Of a stretch of 64,000 nucleotides of DNA, positions 48,169 to 61,400 are shown one piece after another. A program made the position numbers and the translations under genes. The notes under the pieces were generated by a model that made no database searches, was not told the origin of the DNA, and saw only the letters and a list, made by a program, of their open reading frames with translations. The stretch's first letter is position 1. Each line of letters starts with the position of its first letter. Origin of the DNA: an uncultured Prevotellaceae bacterium (GTDB taxonomy: Bacteria; Bacteroidota; Bacteroidia; Bacteroidales; Bacteroidaceae); the NCBI GenBank assembly GCA_946415365.1, contig CAMKSE010000010.1, positions 80,960 to 144,959 of the forward strand, written 5' to 3'.

Positions 48169-49398
48169 ATGAAGGAGTTGTTACGACATATGGCCAAGAT
48201 GATACGGCTGATGAGTCTTGTAGGACTGATGAGCCTTATGGGATGCTCCGACGACCCGTCGCCTGAGGGACAGCGGGTTTCGGCGGAGGTGATGTCGTGC
48301 ACCACTGGCTTTGAGGAGATAGCTGACCGTATGGGTACCCGTGCCTGGACGCCTCCTTCAAACTATTACCTCTATAGCCACATCTTTGGTCCCAACGGCA
48401 TGTTCGCCAACCAAAAGGATCTTGCAAACAAGTCCATCAAAGCGTTCTTCACCCAAGGTACGCAAGACGTGCAGGAACGTTTCTTCTACTACAGGGAGAC
48501 CGATGAAAGTAACTGGCACATGGATGCGGATTTGGAGAATGGCAGCACTTCTTCTCCCTTCCACCTCTATGGCTTTATCCCCGTGGAGGATGCTGAAGGG
48601 GCTAATATCTCTCCCTTGAGTGGCAACTACAGCAACGGTGCCATATTAACCATCAACGGCCTTAGTACCATTACCCCCAGCGATGTCTGCGTCATTATCG
48701 GGGCAAAGGATGGCTCAGCCGAAGATGACGACACGGGCAGTTCTGATAACATACGGGTGGCTCCCGGCAAGTTTGATGTTACATTTAATCCTGGTGATAA
48801 TGCCTCGAACTACATCTTCCTGCTCTTCGACCACATTTACTCGTCATTGCGCTTCCGTTTTACAGTCGATGCGACTTACTACGCTTTGCGCCGTATCAGG
48901 CTGACCAAACTTGATTTGATTGCCTACGCCGACGAGTCAGGCGGCGGTGTCAAAGCCAAATACGACGCTACGATTACCCTACGGAAGAACGAAACAGGTA
49001 CATCACCCATCGTTGGGAGCATCGACTTTACCCCCATTGGCAATGCTAACGTTGACTTTACGCCACTTTACGAGTGGAATGGCGCAGTGAATACCCAGGA
49101 GCACCCCGACAACGAGGTGGTCTTGAGTCCAGATACACCCACTAACTTCATGGGCAGTTTCGTGCCTGGTGTGAACACCTATTTCAAGTTGCGCAGCACC
49201 TACGATGTCTTTGACATCCATGGCAACCTCATCCGAAAGGAATGTCAGGCCGAGAATACGATCGACTTGCGCAAAAAGTTCGAGATCTCAGGAACGATGA
49301 ACGGCCACTGTTATTCGTACACCATAAAAGTACAGCCCACTTATCTGTATATACTATCTGAGCCAGATGTGGACAACCCGACGGTGGTGGTTAATTGA
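48169..49398 (+). CDS. Fimbrillin-like lipoprotein 5
   Basis: 409 residues. Lipobox LMGC at residue 26 (MSLVGLMSLMGC), GTR|AW at 58/59. The body is beta-rich with HIYSSLRFRFTVDATYYALRRIRLTKLDL, a FimA/Mfa-type strand pattern, but it lacks the WEYVG and KYWDYS landmarks of the other four, so it belongs to a different branch. Aromatic-rich C-terminus (HCYSYTIKVQPTYLYILSEPD). The stop lies in the ATTGAAN array that also holds the start of the giant gene. Possibly the accessory or tip subunit. Confidence 0.78.
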   Translation: MKELLRHMAKMIRLMSLVGLMSLMGCSDDPSPEGQRVSAEVMSCTTGFEEIADRMGTRAWTPPSNYYLYSHIFGPNGMFANQKDLANKSIKAFFTQGTQDVQERFFYYRETDESNWHMDADLENGSTSSPFHLYGFIPVEDAEGANISPLSGNYSNGAILTINGLSTITPSDVCVIIGAKDGSAEDDDTGSSDNIRVAPGKFDVTFNPGDNASNYIFLLFDHIYSSLRFRFTVDATYYALRRIRLTKLDLIAYADESGGGVKAKYDATITLRKNETGTSPIVGSIDFTPIGNANVDFTPLYEWNGAVNTQEHPDNEVVLSPDTPTNFMGSFVPGVNTYFKLRSTYDVFDIHGNLIRKECQAENTIDLRKKFEISGTMNGHCYSYTIKVQPTYLYILSEPDVDNPTVVVN

Positions 49399-49431
49399 AG
49401 ATTATTGAAAATTGAAGATTGAAAATTGAGA
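49394..49431. repeat. ATTGAAN array at the start of the giant gene
   Basis: Units ATTGAAG, (ATT), ATTGAAA, ATTGAAG, ATTGAAA, ATTGAGA. The first holds the stop TGA of lipoprotein 5, the last the TTG start of the giant gene, exactly as at 30100. Confidence 0.85.
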
Positions 49432-52400
49432 GTTAGATATATCATAGTAAGCTTGATGATGCTCCTGGCTGCGATGACGGTCAAGGCACAGGGTTCTACG
49501 CCAGATCCACAGTCTGAGTCGAACGAACAGAATACCCAGTCGGAACAGTCTGAACAGCCGGAGTTCCTGATTAATATTGGTGGTAACGTCTATGGCGGTG
49601 GTAATGCTGGCGATTTGGATGGTAACACAAAGGTTTCTGTGTACGGAGGCTACTTAACAGATGTGTACGGCGGTGCCCGAATGGCTAATGTCGGCGGCTC
49701 AACGTTTGTCAATATCGACGGCAAGAATGCCAGCGACGACATCTTCATCGTGAATGTATATGGCGGCAATGATATATCAGGAACGATCGGACAGGGAACT
49801 GTTACAACGACGGTTCCGACAGAAAGTGGTGAACTGGAGAACATATGGAAGACAGCTGCCGATAACGATGACAAGACCAAGAATAAAATAGACAATACTT
49901 GGAAAACCTTTATCCATACCAGTGCCAGTGATCCTCTAACAATAGGTGAAGGTGAAAATGCTGTGACCGGTGACTCCAAGATGCTCGTGATAGGCAGCCT
50001 GTTCGGTGGCGGTAATGGCGACTATACTTACGGAACCAAGACCACTGGTGAAGGTGAATCCGCCACTACCACTTATATAGCCAAAGTTGGCGAGACGGAA
50101 GTAGCCGAAAGTGCTACAGAGTTGAAAGCCCCCGAACTTTCCAAGACCTATCTGGAGATCAAGGGTGGCTGTATCGCCCATGTCTATGGCGGCGGTAACA
50201 ATGCCACGGTGACAGAGGCCACCACCATCTGCATCGACAATGAGAGCAGCGATCTGGTGAGTATGGGCACCGTCTATGCCGCCATCCATCAAAAGGATGC
50301 AGTTGAATTGCTGGGTTTATTGAGAGCCAGGATGGCTCTGACCACTTTCCAGAGCAACCTCAGTAGCTGGGCCTTTAACCATGCCCGTGTGTTTGGTGGC
50401 AATAACAAGGCCCCGATGGCCATCATGCCGAAGTGGAACCTCCAGAAGGGTATCATCCGTGACCTCTATTCCGGTGGTAACGAAGGTGCCATGACCTGTG
50501 AAAACGGACTGGTCTTGAATATAGAACCGTCGTCTGCTAACAATGACAAACTGTTTGTGTCCAACGTCTATGGCGGCTGCCGAAGGGCCGACGTGCGTCC
50601 CCAGAAGTTGATCAATGGTGTGATGACCGACGTGACAGCCTATCCTCCCGAAGGCAGTATTGCTCCTGTCGGTCTGGCGGCTCGTACCACGGTGCGCGGC
50701 GGACAGATTACCAATGTCTATGGCGGTAATGATATCTCGGGTAAGGTCTATGGCGGCAACGCCGTGGGTATCTACACCAGCATCCTTGGCGACGTCTATG
50801 GCGGTGGTAACGGTTCGTATGCCTATACCGACAACGCCAACTTGGTTGCGCTTGATGAGTATAAGGACTTCTACTACAACCCAGGCTCCAACTCCGTCGA
50901 TGCCCTCAATGCCTTCCGTCCCAATGCCGAACAGGTGTCTATTCGCCTCTATGGAGGCGAGGACCCCAGCAAGCCTATTGTCATCAAGGGTAGTGTCTTC
51001 GTAGGCGGTAACAGTGCCACGCTGAAAACCACCAAGGAGAAGCCGATGGTACAGCTGAAGATCGGCTCCAACGTCATTGTCAACAACGTATTCCTCGGCG
51101 ACAACGGTGCTAACATGATTAAATACCAGAACGCCAACGACGTGCTGAAGATTTACAAACAATATGTTGGCGCTGACGGTCAACTCTCCGATACAGAAAG
51201 AACCGACTGGAAGTTCAACTCTTTAGACCTGACAGATGATGACACCTTTGCCGAGTACATGAAAGGCTGTGCCTTGGACCTCATGCCCAGCGTGGTGTTC
51301 GACAATACTGAAAGAGGTGATAATGCCAACTATAAACCTTATAGCGCGTATATCGGCTCGTTCTACTGCGGCGGTAATGTGGGTAGTATGACTAATGCCG
51401 GCACAACGACGATAGACTTCGCGCATAAGGTTGTCATCTTCGACAAGTTGGTGGGTGGTTGTAACTCTGCCATTGTAAAAGCAGTTGACGACTATAACGC
51501 CCGCTACGAGGGTGGTCTTATCGGAGAGAATACCAACGAGACGGGCAACAAACTGGTGCTCAACCTCTCTGGTCTGAAGATTCAGCCTAAGCGGTGGAAA
51601 GAAACACCGGATTTGAACGCTTCTTTACCTGATAATTATTTGATGTGGAACACCGTCGACAGCCGCGGTTACGACGTAGATACCAAGACGTACCCCGAAA
51701 TGGATCCCGTGACATCAGGTTCTGCCAGTGAGAGTAATGACGACGACCTTGCCCGCCGTTTGTTTGGCGGCAACATCTACGGCGGTTGCTGTGAGAGCGG
51801 TATCGTCAACGGCAACGTGGTCATCAACCTGAACGAGACCATCATTGAGCGCGACAAACTCTTCGACGTGGTGGAGTCCGGCGAACTGGGTGAGGAGAAC
51901 AGTCTCTATGGTGAAAGCCAGACGGCAACGACCACATATCATATCACCCAGCGCAACACCGGTGTCATCCTTGGCCAGCAGGGTATGGACGTGTTCGGTC
52001 AGGCGCTGAACGTGTTCGGTGGCGGCAAGGGTAAGGACACCGAGATATGGGGGTCTACCACCATCAACCTCAACAAGGGCTATACCTTCCAGATTTTCGG
52101 CGGTAGTGAAGAGGGCACCATCGGCAAGCCGACGGGAACGACGAAAGCTGCCGACCTCACTTACGCCACCTCCAACAATGAGCTCACCTACAATTTCAAC
52201 GGCAAGACATTCACTTACAATCCTGCCTATAGCTGCTATGTCAATCTGTGTGGTACGATTCCTGGCGTTTCGAAGAGTGAGAGCAACCAGAACGACAACA
52301 TGGCCGACTGCGAGTTCATGTACGGCGGCGGCTTCTTCGGTCCCATCTGCGGCAACACCGTCATCAACTTAGGTGCCGGACGTATCTTTAACAGCTTTGC

Positions 52401-55400
52401 GGGCTCTTGTAATGCCGACATCTTAGGTCATACCGAGACCTATATCGGCCGACAGATCAAGCCTGCCTTCAAGGAACAGATGGGCAATTTGGGTACGCCG
52501 TCGAATGGTCTCGAAGATGAAACGTACTATACGCCCGGTTTCACCTGGGTTCGTGATATCACCTATGGCGCCAACGACCTGGGCGGCAGAATCTTTGGTT
52601 CGAAGGACTTTACCCACCGTGTGCGTAAAGCCAGTGACCCGTACGGAGCGAATGTGCTCAGCATGGTGCATCAGTCAGACACCAATGGCGACGGTACGCC
52701 CGACGCGCGCTCGGTGTTGGTAGCCGGTGCCTATACGGAGTATCTGCAGGGCCGTGTCGACCAAATCTACGGCGGATGCTATGGTACTTACGACTATTCT
52801 GATCCGAAATTCAAGCGCTATACCTATACGCAAGGTGAGACAATTCCTACGGATGGGACGGTACCTTCGGGCACCGACCTTGGCGATACCAAAGTGGATA
52901 GCAATAAGAATCCGCTGTTCTACAAGCCCCGTGTGGACAACGCTTTCGTGAACTTCCGCCCCACCTACGCCCATACCAACAACGTGGTGAAGCGCGTGTT
53001 CGGTGCCGGACAAGGAGAGTCGGGCGAGAAAGAGCGTGACATAATGCAGAACCGCAGCTATGTGCTTATCGACATCCCGCAGATTGCCGAGACAACCGGC
53101 TCCTCCGGCTCCTCAGAGTCATCTGAGTCTTCCGAGTCTTCCGAATCTTCCGAATCTTCCGAATCTTCCGAATCTGCCAACTTCAATAAATACGGCAATA
53201 TGGAGGTCTTCGGTGCAGGTGCTTGGGGAGGTGTCGGCATGAAATATACTTATGATGAGACAAAAGCCGCGACCTTCGATCTCGACCGTGCCTCTGCCAT
53301 CATCGACCTGGTGCGCGGCGACATCGGTGCAGCCTACGGTGCCAGCTACGAGGAGGGTGTCACCCGCCGCACGTTGGTCAACGTGCCTCAAGGCTCCACT
53401 ATTAAGATCGGCAGCATCTTCGGCGGCGGCTATGGCACCGAAACCTACAAGCCCTGCGATGTGTACGAAGCTCATGTGGAGTATCACAGCCCCGATGCCG
53501 TACTGGTGAACAACCGTCCTCGTGTTGACGCTAACGGCCAGAATCTGGGTAATCCCCTCATGCTGGGTGCCATCTATGGCGGTAATAACAACCAGCGGCG
53601 CACTATCTATGGCTTCATCAACATCGACGTGCCCGTCCGCCAGAGCCACTATCAGTATGGTATGACTACGGGCAATGTCTATGGCGCAGGCTACGGCTCA
53701 CGCACGTGGAATGAATATACCCAAATTGACCTCAAGCATGGAGCCAACGTCTACGAAGTCTATGGCGGTGGAGAGGCCGGCGGCGTGATGAGTGCCGAGA
53801 GCGTGGCGAAATACTACGTCAAAAATCCATATCAATTAGAACCAAATGCGTGGAAGGCCGCCTGGACGCTGGGCAGCAGTGGCTATGACCCTGCTGATTT
53901 CACTGCATACCACAGCAACACGGCTACCAACCTGAACAACCCGCTGACCCGTTGGGCGGAGATGGACGACCGCTCGACAAAGACCTATAAATACAATACC
54001 AACGTCATTATCCATGAGGGCGCTTACGTAGGGAATTACGCATACGCAGGTGGATTTGGAATGGAAGAAGACAAGTTTGCCGGCAGTGGCGATGTCTATG
54101 GCACGACTTACGTCGCACTCTTAGGCGGCACTGTCAATAAGGACATCTATGCGGCCGGTACGTCAGGAGCCGTCTATGACTTGTTTGGTGCCGAGAACTT
54201 CACCGCCTCGGCTAATGCCTATATCAAGGGCGGCACGGTGCGTAATGTCTATGGCGGCGGTTGGCGCGGCAGCGTGGGATACCACGCAGGAGCCATCAGC
54301 AATGTTGTGGCCCCCACGGCCGACGACCCTGACCGAGACGGCGAGGCGCATGTGGTCATCGGCGACCCCGACGGTACCAGCCATGTCAGCGGTATTCCTT
54401 CTATCACCCGTAACGTCTATGGCGGTGGTGAGGGTGGCGCCATCTATGGCGATGCCTATGTCACCATCAACAAAGGTTACATTGGGTATCGCTACAATAG
54501 TGAGCTCAGTGATGATGCTTCCACTGAATTAGACGACCGTTATGTGCCTGAACTCGATGACGCGAAGGCCGGCGATAACCTTTTGGAAAAGGGTGGTAAT
54601 ATCTTCGGTGGCGGCTATGTCGCCAACAGCTATGTTGACCGCTCGCATGTCACCATGTGGGATGGCATTGTGCGCGGTGGCCTCTATGGCGGCGGCGAGA
54701 TTGGGCCTATAGGACGTGGTACTGTGCATGCAAGTAGCATAGGAAACTTCCCATCCTATGTGATGCACAATTATAATTTTGATGGTTGTCAGCCTGCTGC
54801 CATCTTCAAGGGCGGTGAAACCAACGTCTATCTCTACGGCGGCCACGTCATGCGCGACGTCTTCGGCGGTGGTCGAGGCTACGACAACTGGGGCGGCGAT
54901 GGCTGGATGACCGAAGAAGAGGAAAAGACCATGGACCGCAGTTCGAAGGGCTACGTCTTCGGCAGCACAGCTGTACATATCTACGGCGGCGAGATAGGCA
55001 CCGCTGAAGGTGTGCTGCAAGGCTACGGTAACGTGTTCGGTGGTGGTAACGAGGGATTCGTCTATAGTGCTACGGGAAAGAAGGTCGGTACCGACAGGAG
55101 CGATGAGCACCTCACAAACGGAGTGCCTACCGACGGTGGCGGCTTCTACTACACAGACGGAGACAAAAACGAAGAACTGACTCGCGACTGTTACGTAGAA
55201 GTAGCACCACAATGTAAGGTCAAACCTGATTGTTCTGTAAAGATCGGTTCCACCACATACACCGCAGGAGAATATGTACCTACCAGCGTTCTGAACCAGC
55301 TGGGCAACTGGAACGGCGCTGCATCTACGTGGGAAAAGCTCGACACCCGCGGTATCGTCATCCACAACGCCCTCTTCGCCGGCGGCAACATCACCGAGGG

Positions 55401-58400
55401 TAGCGACAAGCTCTTTGCCAACACCGTCACCGTCTATGGCAATGCTGCTGCCTCGTTGCGCGACGTCTTCAACATCGACCTCATCTCTCTTGGCACCGAT
55501 GACATGGGCGGACTCTACGGTGACGGCAACCTCACGCTGGTCAACGGCTTCCGCGAGCTGCACATCGACAACTACGGCACTGACTACTATAGCCTGAACG
55601 AAACCTTGGAGATTGACGACTATGAACTGCTGACCGAGCGCCAGAAAGCCTACTACCAGCTGAAATACGTGACGGCAACCGACCACACCTACGATTACTA
55701 TGAGTGCAAGGTTCTGCATCACTACACAGGGAATGACAAAGACTACAAGAAAGGCCAGAAGGTAACGGCAACAACCTGGGCCACTTTCGACGCTGACGAG
55801 AAAACGAAATGGGTTGCGGGCAGAAAGACCTATCAGGAGGATGACAAGATAGAAGAGTCGGAATACATCCTGATGGACGAGGCCGAGCAGGCTGCCTGGA
55901 CGCTCTTTGGCGTGACCAGCATCTATGCCGGCCGCCCGATGAACACCATCCAGCGTGCCGACATGTGCGGCGTGTTTGGCAGCCGCATGGTGATGCAGGG
56001 TGCACAGGACCGTGTGCCTGAGGCCGTAGACTACACCAACTACACCATCAACCGCGTCGACGAGGTGTCGCTGAACAAGAGCACACAGTCCGGTACAACT
56101 CACGGCAACTACTTTGGCATCTACAATGTGGTGAACTACTTAGGCAATCTCACCAGTGATGTGTTCTTCGACGACGTGCGCGAAACCGACTCCAAGATAA
56201 CGGCAAACAAAGGTAATACGAAAAAAACAAATACACCTTACGGTACAGCCAGCTATTACCTATGGAAGTCAGAAGATCCTCAGGGCAAGAACCGTAACAA
56301 CGGCATTAGCCACAACATGGTGGCCTTGGCCTCGGGTGTCTATCTGGAAATCAAGCGTGAAGAGGGTGAACTCACTGGCGAGGATGATTGGGGCTACATC
56401 ACTGGCGTTGTTCAGCTCGACCTCATCAATGTGATGCAGGGCATGGGTGGCGGCTACGTCTATGCCCGCAACGAGCATGGTAGAAAGACATGGCATGGAC
56501 CCAATACTGAGAGTCCTTGGGGCAAGGTCACCATGCTGGATGAAAACCTTACTGCACGTACCTACCGCCGTTTCGAGTACGAGAACAGTTCTGACGGGAG
56601 CAGCAAGCAGTTCATACAGACCTCGGGTAACTTCATCCACAACACCAAGCAGATTGTGGATGACTGCTATCCCAACAGCGGTATGTACAACCCCACGAAA
56701 GCAGCGTATGAGGATTCACCGGCCCACTACTGGTTCATCCGTGGTAGCATCTACGTTTACGACCAGTACATCTCAGCCTATACTGGCTCAGCCAATGCCT
56801 ACGCTGAGAAGGTGGAGATGCCGCTCACCATTGCGGCAGCCTCCAACGGCCGCATGACCCTGCGCGAGGTGCAGCCCAACTACTATGCCTACTACGACAA
56901 GAACGGCAACAAGTTAGGGTCTGAGGGCGGCGACGAAACCCTGATCATCAACAATAAAACTTACAAGCTTAATGACCCCGTCAGCTACTGGGACTTCCGC
57001 CTGATGAGCGATGCCGACAGGGCGCGCTTCGAGAAGGAGACCTACGTGGTGATCGAAGACTGCAGTGTGGGCGGTCAGCCATACGCCAAGGGAACTGTGC
57101 TGACGCTTAGCGAGTATAACTCGATGAAGAGTCAGAATAATGGCAGTGGCCCCGCCGTGACCTATACAGAGGGTGACCAGGTGAAGAACGACGGCAACTT
57201 CTTCTATTTCTTCCGCTCATCGAACAACATCAGCCACGACACGGGCTACCTGCTCACTTACGAGGTCAACAACCCCGGCGTGTGGAACAAATACTACACC
57301 GAGACGTCACCCGAATCTGGAGCCACACCTGTTAAACTCAACTCTGACCAGTATAAGACTGCCACCACGAGCAACTATACCGCTGGTCCTACCTTCACGC
57401 CGAAGTCTGGAAACAGTGTCTACGGTCAGGAGACTATCAAGATAGGAGACATCATCAATGGTACAACGGTTACTAAATATACAAAATCCGTAAGTGGAAA
57501 TCTAACAAGTGCAAACCGCTATGCTGCCGTAGCAGCAGGAACGATGCTCACTGAAGGTGCTACGTACTACACCTCTTCTTCTGGCGGTGGTGAATTCAAG
57601 GCTACAGGTGCCGAGGTGGCAAATGGTACGAATTACTATATCGGCCAGGCCACGGTAGAGGAAAAGGCTTATGTGGTGACCAAGGAGTACTCGGTGAAGG
57701 ATAAGAATGGCGTTGAGACGCAGCACCTTAACCCCGGTACGCCTATTTACAAGTCGAAGTACACTGATACAAACGTGTATGACTCAGGCTTGTGGGCAAC
57801 CATGACAAGCGGCAGCGATCCTACTGTAGTTGAGGCCAAGGTGTGCAAGAAGATGCTGGAATTCTCCTCCTCCGACTATGTTTATGTCGGCCAGCTGCTG
57901 ACAGCTGATGACATTGCGGATATGAAGGCAAAGGTGAAAGCCAAGCATGATGGCATGACCGATGCAGAAGCTGAAGCATACCTGAACGAATACATTGACG
58001 ACGCATATTACTGTACGAAGAACGGCCTTTATGGTGGCACCTACTTCGAGGCAGGCAAGGCCTACCGTGCCATCGACACCTGGTGCGCTATATCGGATGC
58101 CGACCGCGCCAACTTCGTCTACAACTACGATGCCCTCGACCTGCTTGTAGACCCGACCTTCTGCGGACGTCTTGAAGATACCTACGACTTGGAAGAGCAT
58201 TATGGCTTCAAGCCGCAGTACGACGGATATACTCCGGAAAGCACACCGGAAGCTGTCAACGCGGGAACGGCAACGGCCCAGTATCAGGGCAGCACGCCGC
58301 TGAGTCCGGCTATTTACTCCAAGACGCAGCCCATCGACTATCAGGCTGAGTGTACAACTTCTATTAGTTATACCGACGAGTCGAATCAGACTGTTAGTTG

Positions 58401-61400
58401 GCCTAAGAATTCAGCTCAGTCGTCCTGGCTCACCCGTGAGCAGTATGAGGACATCCCCAACGAGAAGCACCACTATTCGCCCATCGCTGTGACGGCACCC
58501 GGCGACTACTACATGGTGAAGACGGCGTTCATGCATGGTGACGTGCCCTATACTGTCGGACAGCAGATTGACAACAAGACCTACGAATCCATGACCGCAC
58601 AGCAGAAGTCGTACCTCGATGTGGTGACTTTCCCGGCCGATCTTTGCAGCACGCCGAGACAAGAAACAGTGGATGGCAAGGAAGTCACGGTCTACGATGA
58701 AAAGAGTTACTTCTATTGCCGCGAACCATACACCATCAACGAGAAGGGTATGGGTAAGTCTGTCAAAGCCGTTGTGGCCAATGCCAACGGCAGGAAGTCT
58801 GATGGAACAACGGAAACCATCAGTGTTGATGACGTGAAGACCAGCGGCGAAGTGCCGGCAGGCTTTATCATCGCCCAAGGCACAGATGAGAACGATCCTA
58901 ATACCTATAAGAGCCTGACCAACCTCCAGACGGGTAACTTCCTTATTCACGGTACATCGCCCACAGAGATCAGCACGCTCTACGTGTCGAACGAGAGCGA
59001 CATCAACGACCTGTCGTCGGAGAAGATCATCACAGTCATTTACCTCTACGAATACGAGGAGAGCGACGAGTCGGGACTCAACGTAGTGCCGGTGAGCGAG
59101 CGCCACATCGTCAATATCCACATCAACTTCAAGAGCGGTGTGCCGGAGATTAGCGAGATTGACCCGCCCACCATTGTCCTGCCCGGCACTACCTTAGGCC
59201 TGAACACCCCCACGGTGACGCAGGGCGCCTACCGAGTGACGGAGTCTGGATGGGAGATCTTCGCCGACGGTGCCGATGCCACCACCCACTACAACGGACA
59301 GCCCTATACCAACGGCGAGACACCCGTATGGTGGTATCAGAACGGCTACTACATAGCCTACTATGCCAAGACACGTCTCGGCAAGACCTACTCTAACTCC
59401 GTGCCGGTGAGCGTGGCCAACTACCACGACCTGGCCAAGGTGATGGGTGACAAGCAGCACCACTACTTTATTGACCATAAGGACGTGGACTACGAGCCGA
59501 AGATTTACATCAACGACTATAGTGGCAACACACCGGCACAGAACGGTCTCGACCTCTTCAAGAACCTCATCGACCTGAGCCACAAGACGCTGACCTACGA
59601 CAGTGAGGGTGCCCCTGTGCCTTATAATAACTCGGAGGATGAAACCGATCCGCTCAACGGCCATGTGCCGCTCGACAATACCCATGCTACTAAGCCCATG
59701 CGTGGAGGCCAATACTTGGAGTTCTTCCTGCGGACAAACCTCAGTGGCACATCCAACTGGACTCCTATTGCCAATGGCACTAACGAGTGCTTCAGCGGCA
59801 CGCTCCACGGCGACGGACATACCGTCAGCGGACTCCCAAGCTCGCTCTTCAACCACCTCTGCGGCGATGTCTATAACCTCGGCGTGACGGGTTCGTTCTC
59901 TGGAGCCGGCGTGGCAGAGACAGGCGATGGCTACGTGGAGAACTGTTGGATCAATACAACAGGAACACCCGATGGCACCGTCTATGCCGTCTTCGGTAAT
60001 CCTACCGACGGGGTTTCCACGACCAAGCAGATTGTCAACTGCTATTATCAGGACACGAAGACCTATAAGACCGACGCAAGCGATCATGGACTCGCCAGAC
60101 CGATGCCTGAAAATGCCTTCTTCAATGGTGAGGTGGCCTACGACCTGAATGGCTTCTACCTCTGGAAGCGCTATAACGATGCTAAGACAACATCTGGAAC
60201 GCAGTATAATTACTTCGCTGTGGGCAGCGACGGCAAACTCGAGCTACAGCCGGCGAAGTATTACGAGAGCGATCCCAGCCTCTGTTCGTCGGGCTACGGA
60301 GAAAAGATGTACGTGGAGAACCGCTTCGCCGACGGTGACTTCGTCTATGTCGGCACCGACGGATTAGGCACCATACCCACTTCGGCTAACGAGCGGCGCT
60401 ATAGCTACGAGGTCGAGGAGAACGGTGTTCTGAAGACAAAGACGACTCACCTCCCCATCTGGCCCGACGACTATATCTTCTTCGGACAGGCATTGAACTA
60501 CAGTCACATGGATGGTAAGAACGGACGCGACCTGCGCACACATCAGGATCTGCCGTCGGTCATCAAGAAGGGTAATGACCGCGTGTTGACTACCGACGAG
60601 GGCAACCGCGTCTATCGTGCACCGGCTTACTTCCGCTCGAAGAAGATGGGCATGGCTTACTTCAACCCGTACGCCGTGTTTGCCGCTGAGGAGAAACTGA
60701 CTGCGGAGCAGATTGCAGCGCATGCCACTGCCCGTACGGCTTATCCGGGCATGACTGCCATCGACTTCACGGGCAGCAATGGTGACTTGACGCATGACTA
60801 TGCCAAGGGACTCGATGCTTCAGACCCCTATGCGGACATCACGGGTGGTGCCTTCTTCCCGCCACTGCTTGACGACGGCGGCGTTAAGGAATTCTACAAT
60901 GCCGACCTGACGCAGAACCTGCTGGCCTACACCATGACCACCACAACGGCTGCCGCGCAGACCAATGCCACTGTGGGCGGCTATATGACAGACGTGGCTT
61001 ACAGCGAGACCAACACCAAGTACCACACCGTGGATGCATGGAGTGGTAGAATCGGCGGTCACTGGGTGCAGAAGCAGGCTGACGACAGCTTCCTGGCCAA
61101 GTACGACCACATGCTCGTGGACCGTCAGGACTTCAATGCGCCCATCGGCTATTCCTTCGCCGTTGGTCAGCGTATGTGGTATCAGCGCATGCCGGACAAC
61201 TATGTAGGTCAGAAGACGGTCATTGAGAATAATGTGGAAAAGATCGTCTACGATACGCATGCTGGCTGGGAGGGTGTGAGTCTGCCGTTCAAGGCCGATA
61301 TCGTGACGACCGACGTGAAGGGTGAGATCACGCACTTCTACAGTGGCAGCTGGGAGAGCAAGAACGACACTCACAAGAAGATTGGCCATGAGTACTGGCT

